Shown: positions 8,345-18,344, numbered from the stretch's first letter. The stretch: 64,000 nucleotides of DNA from Thermanaeromonas toyohensis ToBE (GCF_900176005.1 NZ_LT838272.1:1879587-1943586); one strand, 5' to 3'. A program made the numbers and translations. Notes: a model not told the origin generated them from the sequence alone.

Positions 8345-9175
8345 ATGTCCAAGGTGGCACTACGCACAACTTATTGTCGAACGGCCCTAAACAGGACCGG
8401 TATCCCAGGTTACTGTTATTGCCTTAACCCCTATTTTGGTTGTTCCCATAGTTGCCGTTATTGCTATGCGGACACGGTGCTTCATTTCTCTGCTCATGCG
8501 GAGAAATGGGGTGAATTTGTAGCCGCTAAAGTGAACTTCCCGGAAGTCCTGAGGAGCGAGCTACGGCGGAGGCGGAGGCCCCTGGGTAAGATTATCTTAG
8601 GTACCGTTACCGATGCCTACCAGCCTGCGGAAGCGGAGTTCGGCCTTACCAGGGCCTCCTTGGAAGTTTTTGCGGAGAGACAACCGGATATAGAAATTGA
8701 CCTCCTCACTAAGTCCGACCTTGTGGTACGGGACGTGGATTTGCTTAGGAAGCTAAAAAATTGTTCTGTCGGCTTTACGGTAACCACTTCTGACGATACC
8801 GCTGCGTGTGTGCTGGAGCCTGGCGCCGCTCTACCATCGGCGCGCCTTAGGGCCGCGGGACGCCTTGTTGCTCAAGGTATAAACGTATGGGCTTTTATAG
8901 CACCCATACTTCCCGGGGTGAGCGATGCCCCAGGGGCTCTGGAAGATCTTATAGCTACGCTTAAAGATACTGGAATTAAGGAGGTTTTTCTAGATCCTTT
9001 GAACCCGTACCCGGTATCGATAGAACGTCTCAGAGCCGCCTATCAAAAAAGGCTCCCCTGGGCGTTAAAATATTTGGAACAGTATCTTTCTGACCCCCAC
9101 AGGTACTTGCAAATACTGAGAGAAAGGCTAAGGTCTCTTTCGCGAAAGTACAGCTATGACTTAAAGCTTGGGTAA
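8345..9175 (+). CDS. Radical SAM protein, spore-photoproduct-lyase-related (SplB-like) family
   Basis: A 276-residue protein with the radical SAM cluster motif C-x3-C-x2-C in CSHSCRYCYAD (about residues 35-45), preceded by LNPYFGC. The core has LGTVTDAYQPAE, LLTKSD and VGFTVTTSDD and a late AFIAPILPG strand. This matches the SPL/Rv2578c-like group, whose members often have no assigned substrate. It is shorter than true spore photoproduct lyase (about 340 residues), so DNA-repair activity should not be assumed. It is followed by a terminator shared with gltX. Confidence 0.8.
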   Translation: MSKVALRTTYCRTALNRTGIPGYCYCLNPYFGCSHSCRYCYADTVLHFSAHAEKWGEFVAAKVNFPEVLRSELRRRRRPLGKIILGTVTDAYQPAEAEFGLTRASLEVFAERQPDIEIDLLTKSDLVVRDVDLLRKLKNCSVGFTVTTSDDTAACVLEPGAALPSARLRAAGRLVAQGINVWAFIAPILPGVSDAPGALEDLIATLKDTGIKEVFLDPLNPYPVSIERLRAAYQKRLPWALKYLEQYLSDPHRYLQILRERLRSLSRKYSYDLKLG

Positions 9176-9185
9176 CCAGGGACGA

Positions 9186-9222
9186 CCAGCCCGTAGCAGA
9201 AGACTACTACGGGCTGGGTTGT
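9186..9222. terminator. Bidirectional intrinsic terminator
   Basis: CCAGCCCGTAG (9186-9196) pairs with CTACGGGCTGG (9207-9217), followed by TTGTT. It lies between the convergent SPL-like gene and gltX. Confidence 0.75.
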
Positions 9223-9263
9223 TGGTCAGGTTAATGAATATACCCGGATAATCGGTGGGGTTG

Positions 9264-10715
9264 TTAAGCTGATTGTAAATTATATCTTATCCAGGCGATG
9301 GCCTGTTCAAGGCGAGCGATCACCTTATCTTTCCCCAGAAGCTCTAGAATATCGAAGAGCCCTGGTCCCATGGTACGGCCCGATACAGCCAGACGAGTAG
9401 GATGGATAAGTTGGCCCGCGGGGATGCCTAATTCCTCTGCTAGATCGCGGTACGCCTTTTCTGTGGTTTCCTTGGTAAAGGGCTCAAGAGCCTTAAGCCG
9501 TTCCTTGGCCCGTTCCAGAAGATCTGCCGTACCAGGAGCAGCGAAGAACTTACGCACCCCTTTTTCTTCGTACTCCGTAATGTTGGCAAAGAAGTAAGAG
9601 GCCGCATCAGCTACTTCGGCTAAAGTTTTCACCCGGTCGCGGACGGCAGCTACCACCGCGCGAACATAAGGATAGTTGCCCTCGGGTAAAGGATCGGGTA
9701 TAAACCCTTTAGCTTGCAAGAAAGGAATGGCCAAACGGGTTATTTTATCTAGGTCTAGGGTACGTAAGTAATGACCGTTTATCCAGGTGAGTTTTTTTGT
9801 ATCATAAATGGCAGCGTTTTTAGACACCTTCTCTAATGAGAACTGCCGTATAATCTCTTCTAAGGGGAGGATTTCCTGGTCCCCTTCCGGTGACCATCCT
9901 AAAAGAGAGAGATAGTTAATTAGGGCTTCCGGGAGGTATCCAGCTGTTCGGTATTCTTCTACGGAAGTAGCACCATGTCGTTTACTAAGCTTTGTACGGT
10001 CGGGAGCTAAAATCATAGGCACATGGGCGTATACCGGCAAATCGTATCCCAAGGCCTGGGCCACCAGGATCTGCTTAGGAGTATTGGAAAGGTGTTCTTC
10101 GGCTCTAATAACATGGGTAATACTCAGGTCGTGATCATCTACCACCGTAGCGAAATTATAGGTGGGTATACCGTTAGATTTAATAATGATAAAATCATCC
10201 AGAGTCGAATTATCAAATACTACCTCTCCCCTGACCACATCTCGTACTACCGTGGTCCCTACGGTAGGTACCTTAAGCCGTATAGCGGGTCGTCTACCCT
10301 CATCTTCTAAACGACAACGTTCCTCAGGGGTAAGGTCACGGCAACGACCATCATATGCTGGTGCCCGACCTTCTGCTTGGGCTTGTTGACGGCGGGCGGC
10401 TAGCTCTTCTGGGGTACAATAGCACAAGTAGGCCTTACCTTCTGCTAGCAAGGTTTCCGCTGCCTCGCGGTATAGCTCTAGACGTTCTGATTGGAGGTAG
10501 GGCCCTTCATCCCATTCCAATCCCAGCCACTGTAATGAGCTTAAGATTTCCCGGTAGGATTCTTCTGACGACCGTTCCAGGTCGGTATCATCAATGCGCA
10601 GGATGAAACTTCCGCCATGTTTGCGGGCAAAGAGCCAGTTAAAGAGGGCTGTACGGGCACCCCCAATATGGAGGCTCCCGGTAGGGCTGGGAGCAAACCG
10701 TACACGTACGCTCAA
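9264..10715 (-). CDS. gltX: Glutamyl-tRNA synthetase
   Basis: A 483-residue class I synthetase of full length. The HIGH motif is in [16 protein letters not shown] near the N-terminus and the KMSKS loop is TKLSKRHG at about residue 240. The anticodon-binding helical domain follows, ending in [20 protein letters not shown]. It charges tRNA-Glu and, if the organism lacks GlnRS, also tRNA-Gln for GatCAB. The catalytic domain gives no clear sign of which. It is downstream of the glycosyltransferase in a leftward series. Confidence 0.95.
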   Translation of the reverse strand: MSVRVRFAPSPTGSLHIGGARTALFNWLFARKHGGSFILRIDDTDLERSSEESYREILSSLQWLGLEWDEGPYLQSERLELYREAAETLLAEGKAYLCYCTPEELAARRQQAQAEGRAPAYDGRCRDLTPEERCRLEDEGRRPAIRLKVPTVGTTVVRDVVRGEVVFDNSTLDDFIIIKSNGIPTYNFATVVDDHDLSITHVIRAEEHLSNTPKQILVAQALGYDLPVYAHVPMILAPDRTKLSKRHGATSVEEYRTAGYLPEALINYLSLLGWSPEGDQEILPLEEIIRQFSLEKVSKNAAIYDTKKLTWINGHYLRTLDLDKITRLAIPFLQAKGFIPDPLPEGNYPYVRAVVAAVRDRVKTLAEVADAASYFFANITEYEEKGVRKFFAAPGTADLLERAKERLKALEPFTKETTEKAYRDLAEELGIPAGQLIHPTRLAVSGRTMGPGLFDILELLGKDKVIARLEQAIAWIRYNLQSA

Positions 10716-10765
10716 TCTACATTCACTCCTCTCGAAGTGCGCTCAAGGTGACGAAAACCTCATAC

Positions 10766-11914
10766 TTAGTCAGTTTTACTTCTGCTTATTAACTCTTTAT
10801 AAAAGCCCAACAATCGTTGGGCCATCACTGCAGAAGAAAACTGGCAGACATTTTCCCGGGCTCGGACGCCCATGCTTTGGCGCAAGGGCTCATTACAGAT
10901 TATATCCTTAACGGCCTTAGCAAAGACTTCTTCCCTTGGGGGAACTAAGAACCCATCTACGCCGTCCTGTACCATATCTTTTACACCATAGGCGGATATA
11001 GCAACTACGGGCAGCCCGGCCGCTTTGGCTTCTGCGATTGCTAAGCCTTGGGTTTCGGTCATAGAAGAAAATACAAAAAGATCGGCGCCCCGGTAGATAT
11101 TGGGCATTTCTTCAAAGGGAAAAGCTCCTAGAAAATGAACTGCTTTTTCTATACCAAGTCTCGCCACTTCCAAACGTAATACCTTTTCCCAAGGCCCGCT
11201 TCCTACTAAGACCAAATGGGCCTGGGGAATGGATTGCCATACGAGGGCGAAACTTCGCAAAAGGAATTCCAAGTTTTTTTCCTTACCCAAACGTCCTACA
11301 TGAAGAAGGATTATAGCTTCTTCCCCCAGCCTCGTATATCTACGTAACCACGTAGGGTCTGCCTTCTCAAAAGCAGATAAATCAACGCCTGTGGGAAGGA
11401 CCTCTACCCGGGTACGGACGCCGGAACTCTGCAAAAAAGAGGCGATCTCCCTGGAGGGAGCAATAACTAGATGGCAGCGATTACAAAACCATATGGTGTA
11501 GCGGCGTACTAAAGAGCGCGCAGAGGCCGGGGCTAAAGGAAAGTAATGGATATATTGGTCATAAAGGGTGTGATAAGTACATACTAGTGGTAATCCTAAT
11601 CTTAAAGCGGCCCGCGCCCCTAGCTGGCCCAGAAGAAAAGGAGAATGAACGTGCACTAGTTCCACTCCTAGACGCCTTAGAGTATTTTTTAACCCAGGTG
11701 CCCAGGGAAGGGCTATAGCGAATTCCTTAAAATTGGGAGCCCGGAAGGAGGGAAAACGAAAGATATATTCCTCCGTCTCTTTTTCCCCGTAACTTGGGGC
11801 AAAAATATAGATCTTATGGCCAGCTTCTCTAAGTTCTTGGGCGAAAGTATCGATGGAACGGACAACCCCGCTACGATAGGGCCGATAACTATCGGAGAAA
11901 ATAGCTATATGCAA
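10766..11914 (-). CDS. Group-4 type glycosyltransferase
   Basis: A GT-B glycosyltransferase of about 382 residues. The N-terminal Rossmann part starts HIAIFSDSYRPYRSGVVRSI, with VHVHSPFLLG further on. The C-terminal donor domain has HVGRLGKEKN, FLGAFPFEEMPNIYRGADLFVFSS and the E-x7-E motif ETQGLAIAEAKAAGLP. Such enzymes use nucleotide sugars to modify lipids, for example diacylglycerol or phosphatidylinositol. The start is TTG 11914, 9 nt after GGAGG and 16 bp after nrdJ; an ATG further upstream lies inside nrdJ. Confidence 0.85.
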   Translation of the reverse strand: MHIAIFSDSYRPYRSGVVRSIDTFAQELREAGHKIYIFAPSYGEKETEEYIFRFPSFRAPNFKEFAIALPWAPGLKNTLRRLGVELVHVHSPFLLGQLGARAALRLGLPLVCTYHTLYDQYIHYFPLAPASARSLVRRYTIWFCNRCHLVIAPSREIASFLQSSGVRTRVEVLPTGVDLSAFEKADPTWLRRYTRLGEEAIILLHVGRLGKEKNLEFLLRSFALVWQSIPQAHLVLVGSGPWEKVLRLEVARLGIEKAVHFLGAFPFEEMPNIYRGADLFVFSSMTETQGLAIAEAKAAGLPVVAISAYGVKDMVQDGVDGFLVPPREEVFAKAVKDIICNEPLRQSMGVRARENVCQFSSAVMAQRLLGFYKELISRSKTD

Positions 11915-11930
11915 ATTTACAGAGCCTCCA

Positions 11931-14210
11931 CTATCCACACTTACTAAAACCGCAGGTACAGGTAACGCACCCCTCTTGGTACCGTAGGGGCGAGCCACAT
12001 TCCGGACAAATACCCTTCTTAATTAGTTCTTCTTCCCTATTTTGTCCCCTATTCTCCTTATCACAATTCTCTTTAGTAGCGCTAACCTCTTCTAGAGCTG
12101 CTGCGATACTGCTTGCGAGATGGGGTCCATATTCTTGCCAATTTTTAAGTTCTTGGGCCAGGACCCGGCCGATGATGTCAGGGCAGGATTTGCCAATTAT
12201 GTCTTTATCAGTAGCCCGTCGGCGCATGTAATTGGGACAGCTTACAGAAGTAAGCTGGTCGATAATAGCCTCGGGAGCTATGTTAGCCCGGAGGGCTAAG
12301 GAGATGAGCCGGCTTACTCCCTCGGTAAAGCCGCTACACCCGCCCGAAGAACCGGTAGTGATAAAGGTTTCGATGAGCCCCTCCTGGTCGTAGTTTACAG
12401 TAATATACATCTTACCGCAGCCGGTTTTAACCTGTTCCGTCACCCCTATAGTACGCTTGGGACGGGGTCGTGGATAAGTTTTAGAAGGCTGCTTCGGGTG
12501 GTTTTCCTGGGATTGGGTACCCGTGACATATACCTGGCTTTCCCGGCTACCCGAACGGTATACTGTAACCCCTTTGCATCCCAGCTCATAAGCTAGTTCA
12601 AAAACTCGACGCACGTCTTCTTTAGTAGCAGTAGGCGGGAAATTGACGGTTTTAGATACGGCGTTATCTGTGGCCCGCTGGAAAGCTGCTTGCATTCGGA
12701 TATGCCATTCCGGTGCAATCTCCAGGGCGGTTACGAAAACCCGCTTTACTTCCGGAGGGATTTCGGCTATATCCCGAACATTACCTGTGATAGCCACCCG
12801 GGCGATGATTTGCTCCGCCTCTTTAGGGGAGAAATTTGAGCGGACATATTCTTCAAAGACCGGGTTCACCTCGGTTAAGCTTGTACCATCTAGTACGTTC
12901 TTAGTGTAGGCTAAAGCGAACACAGGTTCAATGCCCGAAGTGGTTCCGGCAATCATACTTATAGTACCTGTAGGGGCTATAGTTGTACAGGTGGCATTTC
13001 GCCGTTTTTTGCCCCGGTAGATACTTTTTTCAATGTTAGGGAAGCTCCCTCGCTCTTCAGCTAAGCTTTCCGAAGCCTTGACCGCTTCCTTTTGAATGAA
13101 AGACATCAATTTATACCCTAGATCCACCGCTTCTTCGGAGTCGTAGGGGACCTTAAGTTTAAAGAGCATGTCCGCCCAACCCATGACTCCTAAGCCTATC
13201 TTGCGGTTGCCCCGCACCATCTCGGTGATTTTTTCGATGGGGAACTGGTTCACCTCGATTACGTTGTCTAAAAAGCGGACCGACCAGTAAACGGTATCGG
13301 CCAGCTTGTCCCATAAAATTCTCCCATCCTCCACCATGTGGGAGAGGTTAATGGAGCCTAAGTTACAGGCTTCGTAAGGTAGGAGAGGTTGCTCACCGCA
13401 AGGGTTAGTGGCTTCGATCTCTCCAAGCTCAGGGGTAGGATTGCCTTCATTTAAACGGTCCAGGAAAATTATACCCGGCTCACCGTTGGCCCAGGCATGG
13501 CTTACAATTTCATCGAAAACTTCCCGGGCCTTAAGTTTCTGATATACTTTACCCCCAAACTTGAGTTCGTAGTAATCATCCCGAGCCAAAGCTTCCATAA
13601 ATTCCTTGGTCAAGGCTACTGAAATGTTAAAGTTGGTGAGCTCGTTGTTGTCCTCCTTGCAACGTATAAATTCCAATATATCAGGATGATCTACCCTCAA
13701 GATCCCCATATTGGCGCCTCGACGGGTACCACCCTGTTTTATGGCTTCGGTGGCGGCGTTAAATACCTTCATAAAGGAAACAGGACCTGAGGCTATACCG
13801 CCGGTAGAACGTACAGGGCTATTTTTGGGGCGCAAGCGAGAAAAAGAAAAACCGGTGCCACCGCCGCTCTTGTGGATAAGGGCAGCATCTTTGAGAGCAG
13901 TAAAGATAGCTTCCATACTGTCTTCTACAGGTAGAACAAAACAGGCCGAAAGTTGCCCCAACTCGCGGCCCGCATTCATTAAAGTAGGGCTGTTAGGTAA
14001 GAAATCTAGACTGGTCATGAGGGTATAGAAACGCTCTATATATTCTTCTAGCTTGTCCTCTGATAGATTAGGATTAAGCTTTTTTTCTGCAAAAGCTACT
14101 GCCCTAGCTACCCTCATGAACATTTCTTCCGGCGTTTCTACAGGGACGCCGTTTTCTTTCCGGAGGTATCTTTTTTCTAAAATTAACCTCGCGTTTCGAG
14201 TTAGCTTCAT
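11931..14210 (-). CDS. nrdJ: Vitamin B12-dependent (class II) ribonucleoside-diphosphate reductase
   Basis: A 759-residue NrdJ protein. The N-terminal region has VETPEEMFMRVA, then SACFVLPVEDSM, KSGGGTGFSFSRLRP, the active-site loop ATNPCGEQPLLPYEACNLGS, CTTIAPTGTISMIAGTTSG and a C-terminal zinc ribbon with CPECGSPLRYQEGC. It reduces ribonucleotides with adenosylcobalamin, independent of oxygen, fitting an anaerobe. No intein or intron interrupts it. ATG 14210 follows GGAGGGAGACC. It is the first of a leftward series with the glycosyltransferase and gltX. Confidence 0.95.
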   Translation of the reverse strand: MKLTRNARLILEKRYLRKENGVPVETPEEMFMRVARAVAFAEKKLNPNLSEDKLEEYIERFYTLMTSLDFLPNSPTLMNAGRELGQLSACFVLPVEDSMEAIFTALKDAALIHKSGGGTGFSFSRLRPKNSPVRSTGGIASGPVSFMKVFNAATEAIKQGGTRRGANMGILRVDHPDILEFIRCKEDNNELTNFNISVALTKEFMEALARDDYYELKFGGKVYQKLKAREVFDEIVSHAWANGEPGIIFLDRLNEGNPTPELGEIEATNPCGEQPLLPYEACNLGSINLSHMVEDGRILWDKLADTVYWSVRFLDNVIEVNQFPIEKITEMVRGNRKIGLGVMGWADMLFKLKVPYDSEEAVDLGYKLMSFIQKEAVKASESLAEERGSFPNIEKSIYRGKKRRNATCTTIAPTGTISMIAGTTSGIEPVFALAYTKNVLDGTSLTEVNPVFEEYVRSNFSPKEAEQIIARVAITGNVRDIAEIPPEVKRVFVTALEIAPEWHIRMQAAFQRATDNAVSKTVNFPPTATKEDVRRVFELAYELGCKGVTVYRSGSRESQVYVTGTQSQENHPKQPSKTYPRPRPKRTIGVTEQVKTGCGKMYITVNYDQEGLIETFITTGSSGGCSGFTEGVSRLISLALRANIAPEAIIDQLTSVSCPNYMRRRATDKDIIGKSCPDIIGRVLAQELKNWQEYGPHLASSIAAALEEVSATKENCDKENRGQNREEELIKKGICPECGSPLRYQEGCVTCTCGFSKCG

Positions 14211-14259
14211 GGTCTCCCTCCGAGTTATCTACAAATTTATCCACATTATCCACTAACTG

Positions 14260-14964
14260 TCAGGGCAATGGTAAATAAATACCGAAGCAACTTCCTTCTC
14301 CTACTCGGCTCGAAACCTTGATCTTCCCTCCATGTCCTTCTATTATGCGTTGGCTCAAAGTAAGGCCCAGACCGGTACCATGTTCCTTTGTGGTATAAAA
14401 GGGATCAAAAATTTTAGGTAACTGCTCTGGTGGGATACCAGGGCCATTATCCTTGATGCTCACTACTAACATCCTTTCCTCTGGATCTACATGACTTATC
14501 ACTTGGACTCGGCCACCTGGGCCGGTTGCTTGAATAGCGTTGGATATTATGTTAAGGATCACCTGCTTGATCTGAGCTGGATCTAGGAAAACGAGGGGCA
14601 AATTCTCTCCTTTAATAAATTCTAACATAACTTCGTTCATTAAAGCTTCTTGTTCGGCTAAAAGAAGAGCTTCACATATCAACTCATTTATATCGGTTAT
14701 CTTAAGCTGCGGTTGAGATGGTTTAGCTAAAGATAAAAACTCTTTGATTATATTGTTGATCCGGTCAAGCTCTTCTAGCATTATCTGGAAGTATTCCCGC
14801 TCCGGACCTTCTGGATTGTACCTATGTTGAAGAAGCTGGAGAAATCCTCGGATAGAAGTTAAGGGATTCCGGATCTCATGGGCCATCCCCGCAGCTAGTT
14901 CACCTACTATAGCCAGTTTTTCCCTTAAATAAAGTTTTTCATCTAGTTCAAAGGTCTCGGCCAT
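14260..14964 (-). CDS. Sensor histidine kinase (cytoplasmic, HisKA-HATPase)
   Basis: A 234-residue kinase core without any sensor or membrane segment. The H-box is AAGMAHEIRNPLTSIRG (about residues 25-41), the N-box ILNIISNAIQATGPGG, and the G-boxes are DNGPGIP and GTGLGLTLSQRIIEGHGG. It resembles the NtrB/KinB-type cores, some of which feed the sporulation relay. ATG 14964 follows AGAGGTGATCGCC. No response regulator is adjacent, so it is an orphan; the signal is unknown. Confidence 0.85.
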   Translation of the reverse strand: MAETFELDEKLYLREKLAIVGELAAGMAHEIRNPLTSIRGFLQLLQHRYNPEGPEREYFQIMLEELDRINNIIKEFLSLAKPSQPQLKITDINELICEALLLAEQEALMNEVMLEFIKGENLPLVFLDPAQIKQVILNIISNAIQATGPGGRVQVISHVDPEERMLVVSIKDNGPGIPPEQLPKIFDPFYTTKEHGTGLGLTLSQRIIEGHGGKIKVSSRVGEGSCFGIYLPLP

Positions 14965-15025
14965 GGCGATCACCTCTTTTTAATATCTTCCACGGCCAAC
15001 AAGATTTTCCTTCAAAAAACTTGAA

Positions 15026-16744
15026 TTATCTCTGAACCACTTTAAGAGTTCGCAATCGGTTGATGGCAGCGGCTATCTCCTGGGGTCGGGGTAGGGCATA
15101 ATCCCCAGGATGCTGGCCATAGAAGGGGGAGATTATATCTAGGCCTTTTTGGTTGATATCTTCTAGCACAAGTTGTATGAGCTCCCGCAAGGTCCGACGG
15201 TTATCGCAGTAGCGCTCCGCTAAGTAGCGGATGATATCGCCAATGGCCCTGGTCTGGGAAGGATCAACCAATTGCTCGACATAGGAGAGGTCGATGTCCT
15301 CATAGCCGAAAGTAATCTCCTCCACCCCATGAGCTCGGATTTTAGTTTTTCCTCGCCGCCTGGGGTCGAAGCTTTCTTTTAGAGGAATGCGGGGTCGTAA
15401 GCGTCCAAAGGGGCCACCCTCTTGCTGTCGGTGGGTTACAAATTTAACTGCAATCTCTTTGGCCTGGGCTGTCACATCTCGTGGGACATAAGCATCCATC
15501 ATTATAACAGTATCGGCTACATCGAAGTAGTCCCCGGAACCACCTACTACCATAATAGTAGAAATACCCAGTTCTTTCAACTGTTTAACCCGATCGATGA
15601 AAGGGGTTATGGGCTCCTTTTCCTTAGCTACCAGCTGCTGCATTCTATGGTCTCGGATCATGAAATTAGTGGCACTGGTATCTTCATCCAGAAGAAGGAG
15701 ACTGGTACCTATCTCTAAAGCCTCCATGATATTGGCTGCCTGCGAGGTGCTCCCACTGGCTTCTTCAGTGGAAAAGGCTTCTGTGTTTTGCCCATAGGGT
15801 AGATTGTTAATAAAAGGGCTAATATCTACTTTTTCCACTCGGCGACCGTCTTCGGCTCGGATTTTCACCGCATCGGGCACCGTTACCACTAATTCGCGGC
15901 CATCTCCAGGGATATGATTGTAGACTCCTCGCTCCAGAGCCCTGAGCAAGGTAGATTTACCGTGAAACCCCCCACCCACGATGAGGGTGATGCCCTGAGG
16001 AATCCCCATTCCCCTGACACGTCCGGCATTAGGCGCTTGAAGTTCCACTTCCAGGGTGGGTGGAGAAACAAAAGGGATAGCTTTGTCCGCTGGAAGCGGT
16101 AGTTGGCTGATGCCACTTCTACGAGGTAAAATAGAACCATTGCCCACAAAGGCCACCAGGCCTGCTGGTCTTAGCTGCTCCCGCAGGGCTTCCTGGTCTT
16201 CAGCTACAGCCACATGGTGCCGCGCTTCCTCTAGATCTCGAGCATGGCGGCAGAGGAGGCCTTCCTCTATAATCCGGGGAACATCACTGAGGAACATCTC
16301 AGCTGCTTCGCGGCCTAGGATAGTCCGTCCCCTAGCGGGTAACCCTAGAGACAAGCGAATCTCAATATATTCAGGGGAGATAACCATAGCCGTACGCGGG
16401 AGTATCTCCTGACCACCGCTATCGATGTAGAGCAAACCGCTTTTTCCGGTACCCCGGTGTCGGGGACCCAAAGCACGTATAGCCCTAGCTACCCGACGAG
16501 CAAGGAAATCTTCTAGGGCTATCCGGCGTACCTTTACAGACCAAAGTTCAGCGGGCCAAGCAGCTTTCTTGTGTTCTACCCGTATCCTCACCCGAGAAGG
16601 GCTGGCAAAAGGATCCCCCTGAATATAATCGCAATACAGGGTAAAATAGTCTAGCCGGTAAGCACCGTAGAGCTCTTTATATGCTTTATAACCCTTACCG
16701 TCTATAGAATTAAGTACCCGTAGAAGTTGCTCTTTGCTCTTCAT
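15026..16744 (-). CDS. Predicted ATPase of the ABC class (COG3044)
   Basis: A 572-residue P-loop protein with Walker A IVGGGFHGKSTLL (about residue 255), SEASGSTSQAANIMEALE-like signature region and Walker B SLLLLDEDTSATN. This is the COG3044 ATPase family, widespread but of undefined role. There is an N-terminal domain of about 240 residues specific to the family and no membrane segment, so it is not a transporter. It is monocistronic or in a leftward series with its small downstream neighbours. Confidence 0.8.
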   Translation of the reverse strand: MKSKEQLLRVLNSIDGKGYKAYKELYGAYRLDYFTLYCDYIQGDPFASPSRVRIRVEHKKAAWPAELWSVKVRRIALEDFLARRVARAIRALGPRHRGTGKSGLLYIDSGGQEILPRTAMVISPEYIEIRLSLGLPARGRTILGREAAEMFLSDVPRIIEEGLLCRHARDLEEARHHVAVAEDQEALREQLRPAGLVAFVGNGSILPRRSGISQLPLPADKAIPFVSPPTLEVELQAPNAGRVRGMGIPQGITLIVGGGFHGKSTLLRALERGVYNHIPGDGRELVVTVPDAVKIRAEDGRRVEKVDISPFINNLPYGQNTEAFSTEEASGSTSQAANIMEALEIGTSLLLLDEDTSATNFMIRDHRMQQLVAKEKEPITPFIDRVKQLKELGISTIMVVGGSGDYFDVADTVIMMDAYVPRDVTAQAKEIAVKFVTHRQQEGGPFGRLRPRIPLKESFDPRRRGKTKIRAHGVEEITFGYEDIDLSYVEQLVDPSQTRAIGDIIRYLAERYCDNRRTLRELIQLVLEDINQKGLDIISPFYGQHPGDYALPRPQEIAAAINRLRTLKVVQR

Positions 16745-16781
16745 TTACCCATCCCTCAAAGCAAAATTAAAGCCAGGCTCT

Positions 16782-16973
16782 CTAACCTGGTAGCTCTATC
16801 CGGGCAGCCGGGGGAGTTATTTCGGCTGGATCCGGTGTTAATTTATATTCTATACTGATCAGCCCCTTGGTGTGAATATGGATATAACGCTTGCAATGCC
16901 GACATTTTATTATGATAGTATTCCCTTCTATCTGGCATACTATTTTTTTACACTGGCAGCGGAAATCTTCCAC
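16782..16973 (-). CDS. Small zinc-ribbon (Com-like) protein
   Basis: A 63-residue protein with a four-Cys ribbon, RCQCKKIVCQ...IIIKCRHCKRYIHI, then a Pro-rich tail. The layout resembles the Mu Com zinc finger and other Com-like ribbons that bind nucleic acid. GTG 16973 lies 15 nt after AGGGGGCGGG. It sits between ddl and the COG3044 ATPase on the same strand. The function is not predictable beyond probable zinc and nucleic-acid binding. Confidence 0.7.
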   Translation of the reverse strand: MEDFRCQCKKIVCQIEGNTIIIKCRHCKRYIHIHTKGLISIEYKLTPDPAEITPPAARIELPG

Positions 16974-17066
16974 CTGGCCCGCCCCCTAGTTTGGTTTTAT
17001 GCTCCAACCTTCACAAACTGGTTCATATTTCATTTTATATTTTCGGTACAAGTACTTGCATTCCTT

Positions 17067-17999
17067 CTATGTTTCCAGGGCCAGGTCTACTATTTTTTGA
17101 ACCAAGTCGGGGAAACTATAGCCGGCCGCTTGGGCCGCATCAGGCAAGAGACTAGTGGAGGTTAGGCCCGGTATGCTGTTTATTTCCAGAACATAAGGTT
17201 CGCAACCACCAGCTACTATAAAATCTACCCGTCCAAAACCTCGGCAGCCTATAAAAGTGTAAGCTTCCTTAGCTATGCGCCGGACTTCGTCCTGGACATC
17301 CTGGGGCAATCGGGGCGGAATGAGGTGTTCGCTTAATCCTGGTGTATATTTAGCTTTATAATCGTAGAAACCAGTATGAGAGACGATTTCAATAAGTGGC
17401 AGTACTTCGGGTTCCCCGTTACCTAAGATGGCCGCAGTGATTTCTGGACCCTCCAGAAATTTTTCCACCAGGACTCGGTTGTCGTATTGTAAGGCCTTGA
17501 AAAGGGCTGGGGCAATTTCTTCCGGTGAGCGGACGACGTAAGTACCTATGGTAGAGCCCTGGGTTGGTGCCTTGACTATAACGGGTAATCCCAATTTTTG
17601 CTGGATTTCTTCTAAGGTTTGGGGAAGTTTCTCTCCCTGACACTGGTGGCGAGGAAACATTAAAAAAGGTGCTGTCGGCAGCCCGGCTTGTTGTAATAAC
17701 TGTTTAGTAACTATTTTATCTATAGTAATGGCGCTGGCCAAGACACCGCTACCAGTGTACGGGATACCTAGAAGTTCTAACATACCCTGTACAGAACCAT
17801 CCTCTCCAGGCTTACCATGAAGGGCGATAAACACCAAGTCCGGCCGAGAACTTAAAAGATCCAGAGGGGTGCTAGGAGAAAGATCAAGTTTATATACCTC
17901 ATGCCCTTTACTTAGCAGAGCTTGATAAACCGCTTCACCGCTTTTTAAGGAGACCTCCCTTTCGCTGGATGGACCGCCCATGAGGACTGCTATTTTCAT
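17067..17999 (-). CDS. ddl: D-alanine--D-alanine ligase
   Basis: A 310-residue ATP-grasp ligase. Landmarks are VLMGGPSSEREVSLKSG at the start, ALHGKPGEDGSVQGMLE, the KAPTQGSTIGTYVV ATP loop, GFGRVDFIV and VLEINSIPGLTSTSLLP with the metal-binding Glu/Asn. It makes the D-Ala-D-Ala dipeptide for peptidoglycan. The length and all motifs are normal. It is the last host gene before the tRNA-Trp integration site and is read away from it. Confidence 0.93.
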   Translation of the reverse strand: MKIAVLMGGPSSEREVSLKSGEAVYQALLSKGHEVYKLDLSPSTPLDLLSSRPDLVFIALHGKPGEDGSVQGMLELLGIPYTGSGVLASAITIDKIVTKQLLQQAGLPTAPFLMFPRHQCQGEKLPQTLEEIQQKLGLPVIVKAPTQGSTIGTYVVRSPEEIAPALFKALQYDNRVLVEKFLEGPEITAAILGNGEPEVLPLIEIVSHTGFYDYKAKYTPGLSEHLIPPRLPQDVQDEVRRIAKEAYTFIGCRGFGRVDFIVAGGCEPYVLEINSIPGLTSTSLLPDAAQAAGYSFPDLVQKIVDLALET

Positions 18000-18153
18000 A
18001 ACCGGGTTTAAGTCCTCCTTCGTTCTATGGTACTAAAATGGATTTATAATACCTATAATACTTAAAGAGGATTTTTACTACAATCTATATTCCATTTTCC
18101 CTCGAAGGAAACCTGCTTAGAGCTATAAAATTTCAATGGTTTAGAGCGGAGCC

Positions 18154-18183
18154 TTGACTATAATAACGAGTAAGGTTTATAAT
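18154..18183 (+). promoter_or_regulatory. Sigma-A-type promoter of tRNA-Trp
   Basis: TTGACT (18154-18159), an 18-bp spacer and TATAAT (18178-18183) lie 12 bp upstream of the tRNA. The attR copy of the tRNA has no comparable promoter, so this left copy keeps the native expression signals. Confidence 0.7.
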
Positions 18184-18192
18184 AAACCTAGC

Positions 18193-18271
18193 GCAGGGGC
18201 GTAGCTCAATTTGGCAGAGTAGCGGACTCCAAATCCGTTGGTTGCAGGTTCGAGTCCTGTCGCCCCTGCCA
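18193..18271 (+). repeat. attL (79-bp direct repeat, copy 1)
   Basis: The sequence from GCAGGGGCG to CTGCCA is identical to 54489-54567; flanks differ on both sides. The crossover can lie anywhere within it. Unusually, the repeat spans the complete tRNA rather than only its 3' part. Confidence 0.9.
18195..18271 (+). tRNA. tRNA-Trp (CCA), left copy
   Basis: A 77-nt tRNA with acceptor AGGGGCG/CGCCCCT, anticodon stem CGGACT...AATCCG with anticodon CCA at 18229-18231, T arm GCAGG-TTCGAGT-CCTGT, G discriminator and encoded CCA. It is identical to the copy at 54491-54567. It is the attachment target of the prophage; the integrase gene begins 74 bp downstream. Confidence 0.97.
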
Positions 18272-18317
18272 AGCCAAGAGAATCAATGCATTGCAGTTTA
18301 GGAAGGCCTCCCCAGAG

Positions 18318-18333
18318 TCCGTTGGCTCTGAGG
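18318..18333 (+). repeat. Candidate integrase arm-type site, left
   Basis: TCCGTTGGCTCTGAGG is 46 bp inside attL and is repeated exactly, in the same orientation, 48 bp inside attR (54427-54442). After circularisation the two copies would flank the core almost symmetrically, as arm-type integrase sites do. TCCGTTGG also occurs in the tRNA itself (18234-18241). Confidence 0.5.
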
Positions 18334-18344
18334 AGGTTAATTTT

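Noticed and set aside
8345-9175. True spore photoproduct lyase
   Set aside because: It is too short and shares only the general radical SAM/SPL-like features, so the DNA-repair name is not justified.
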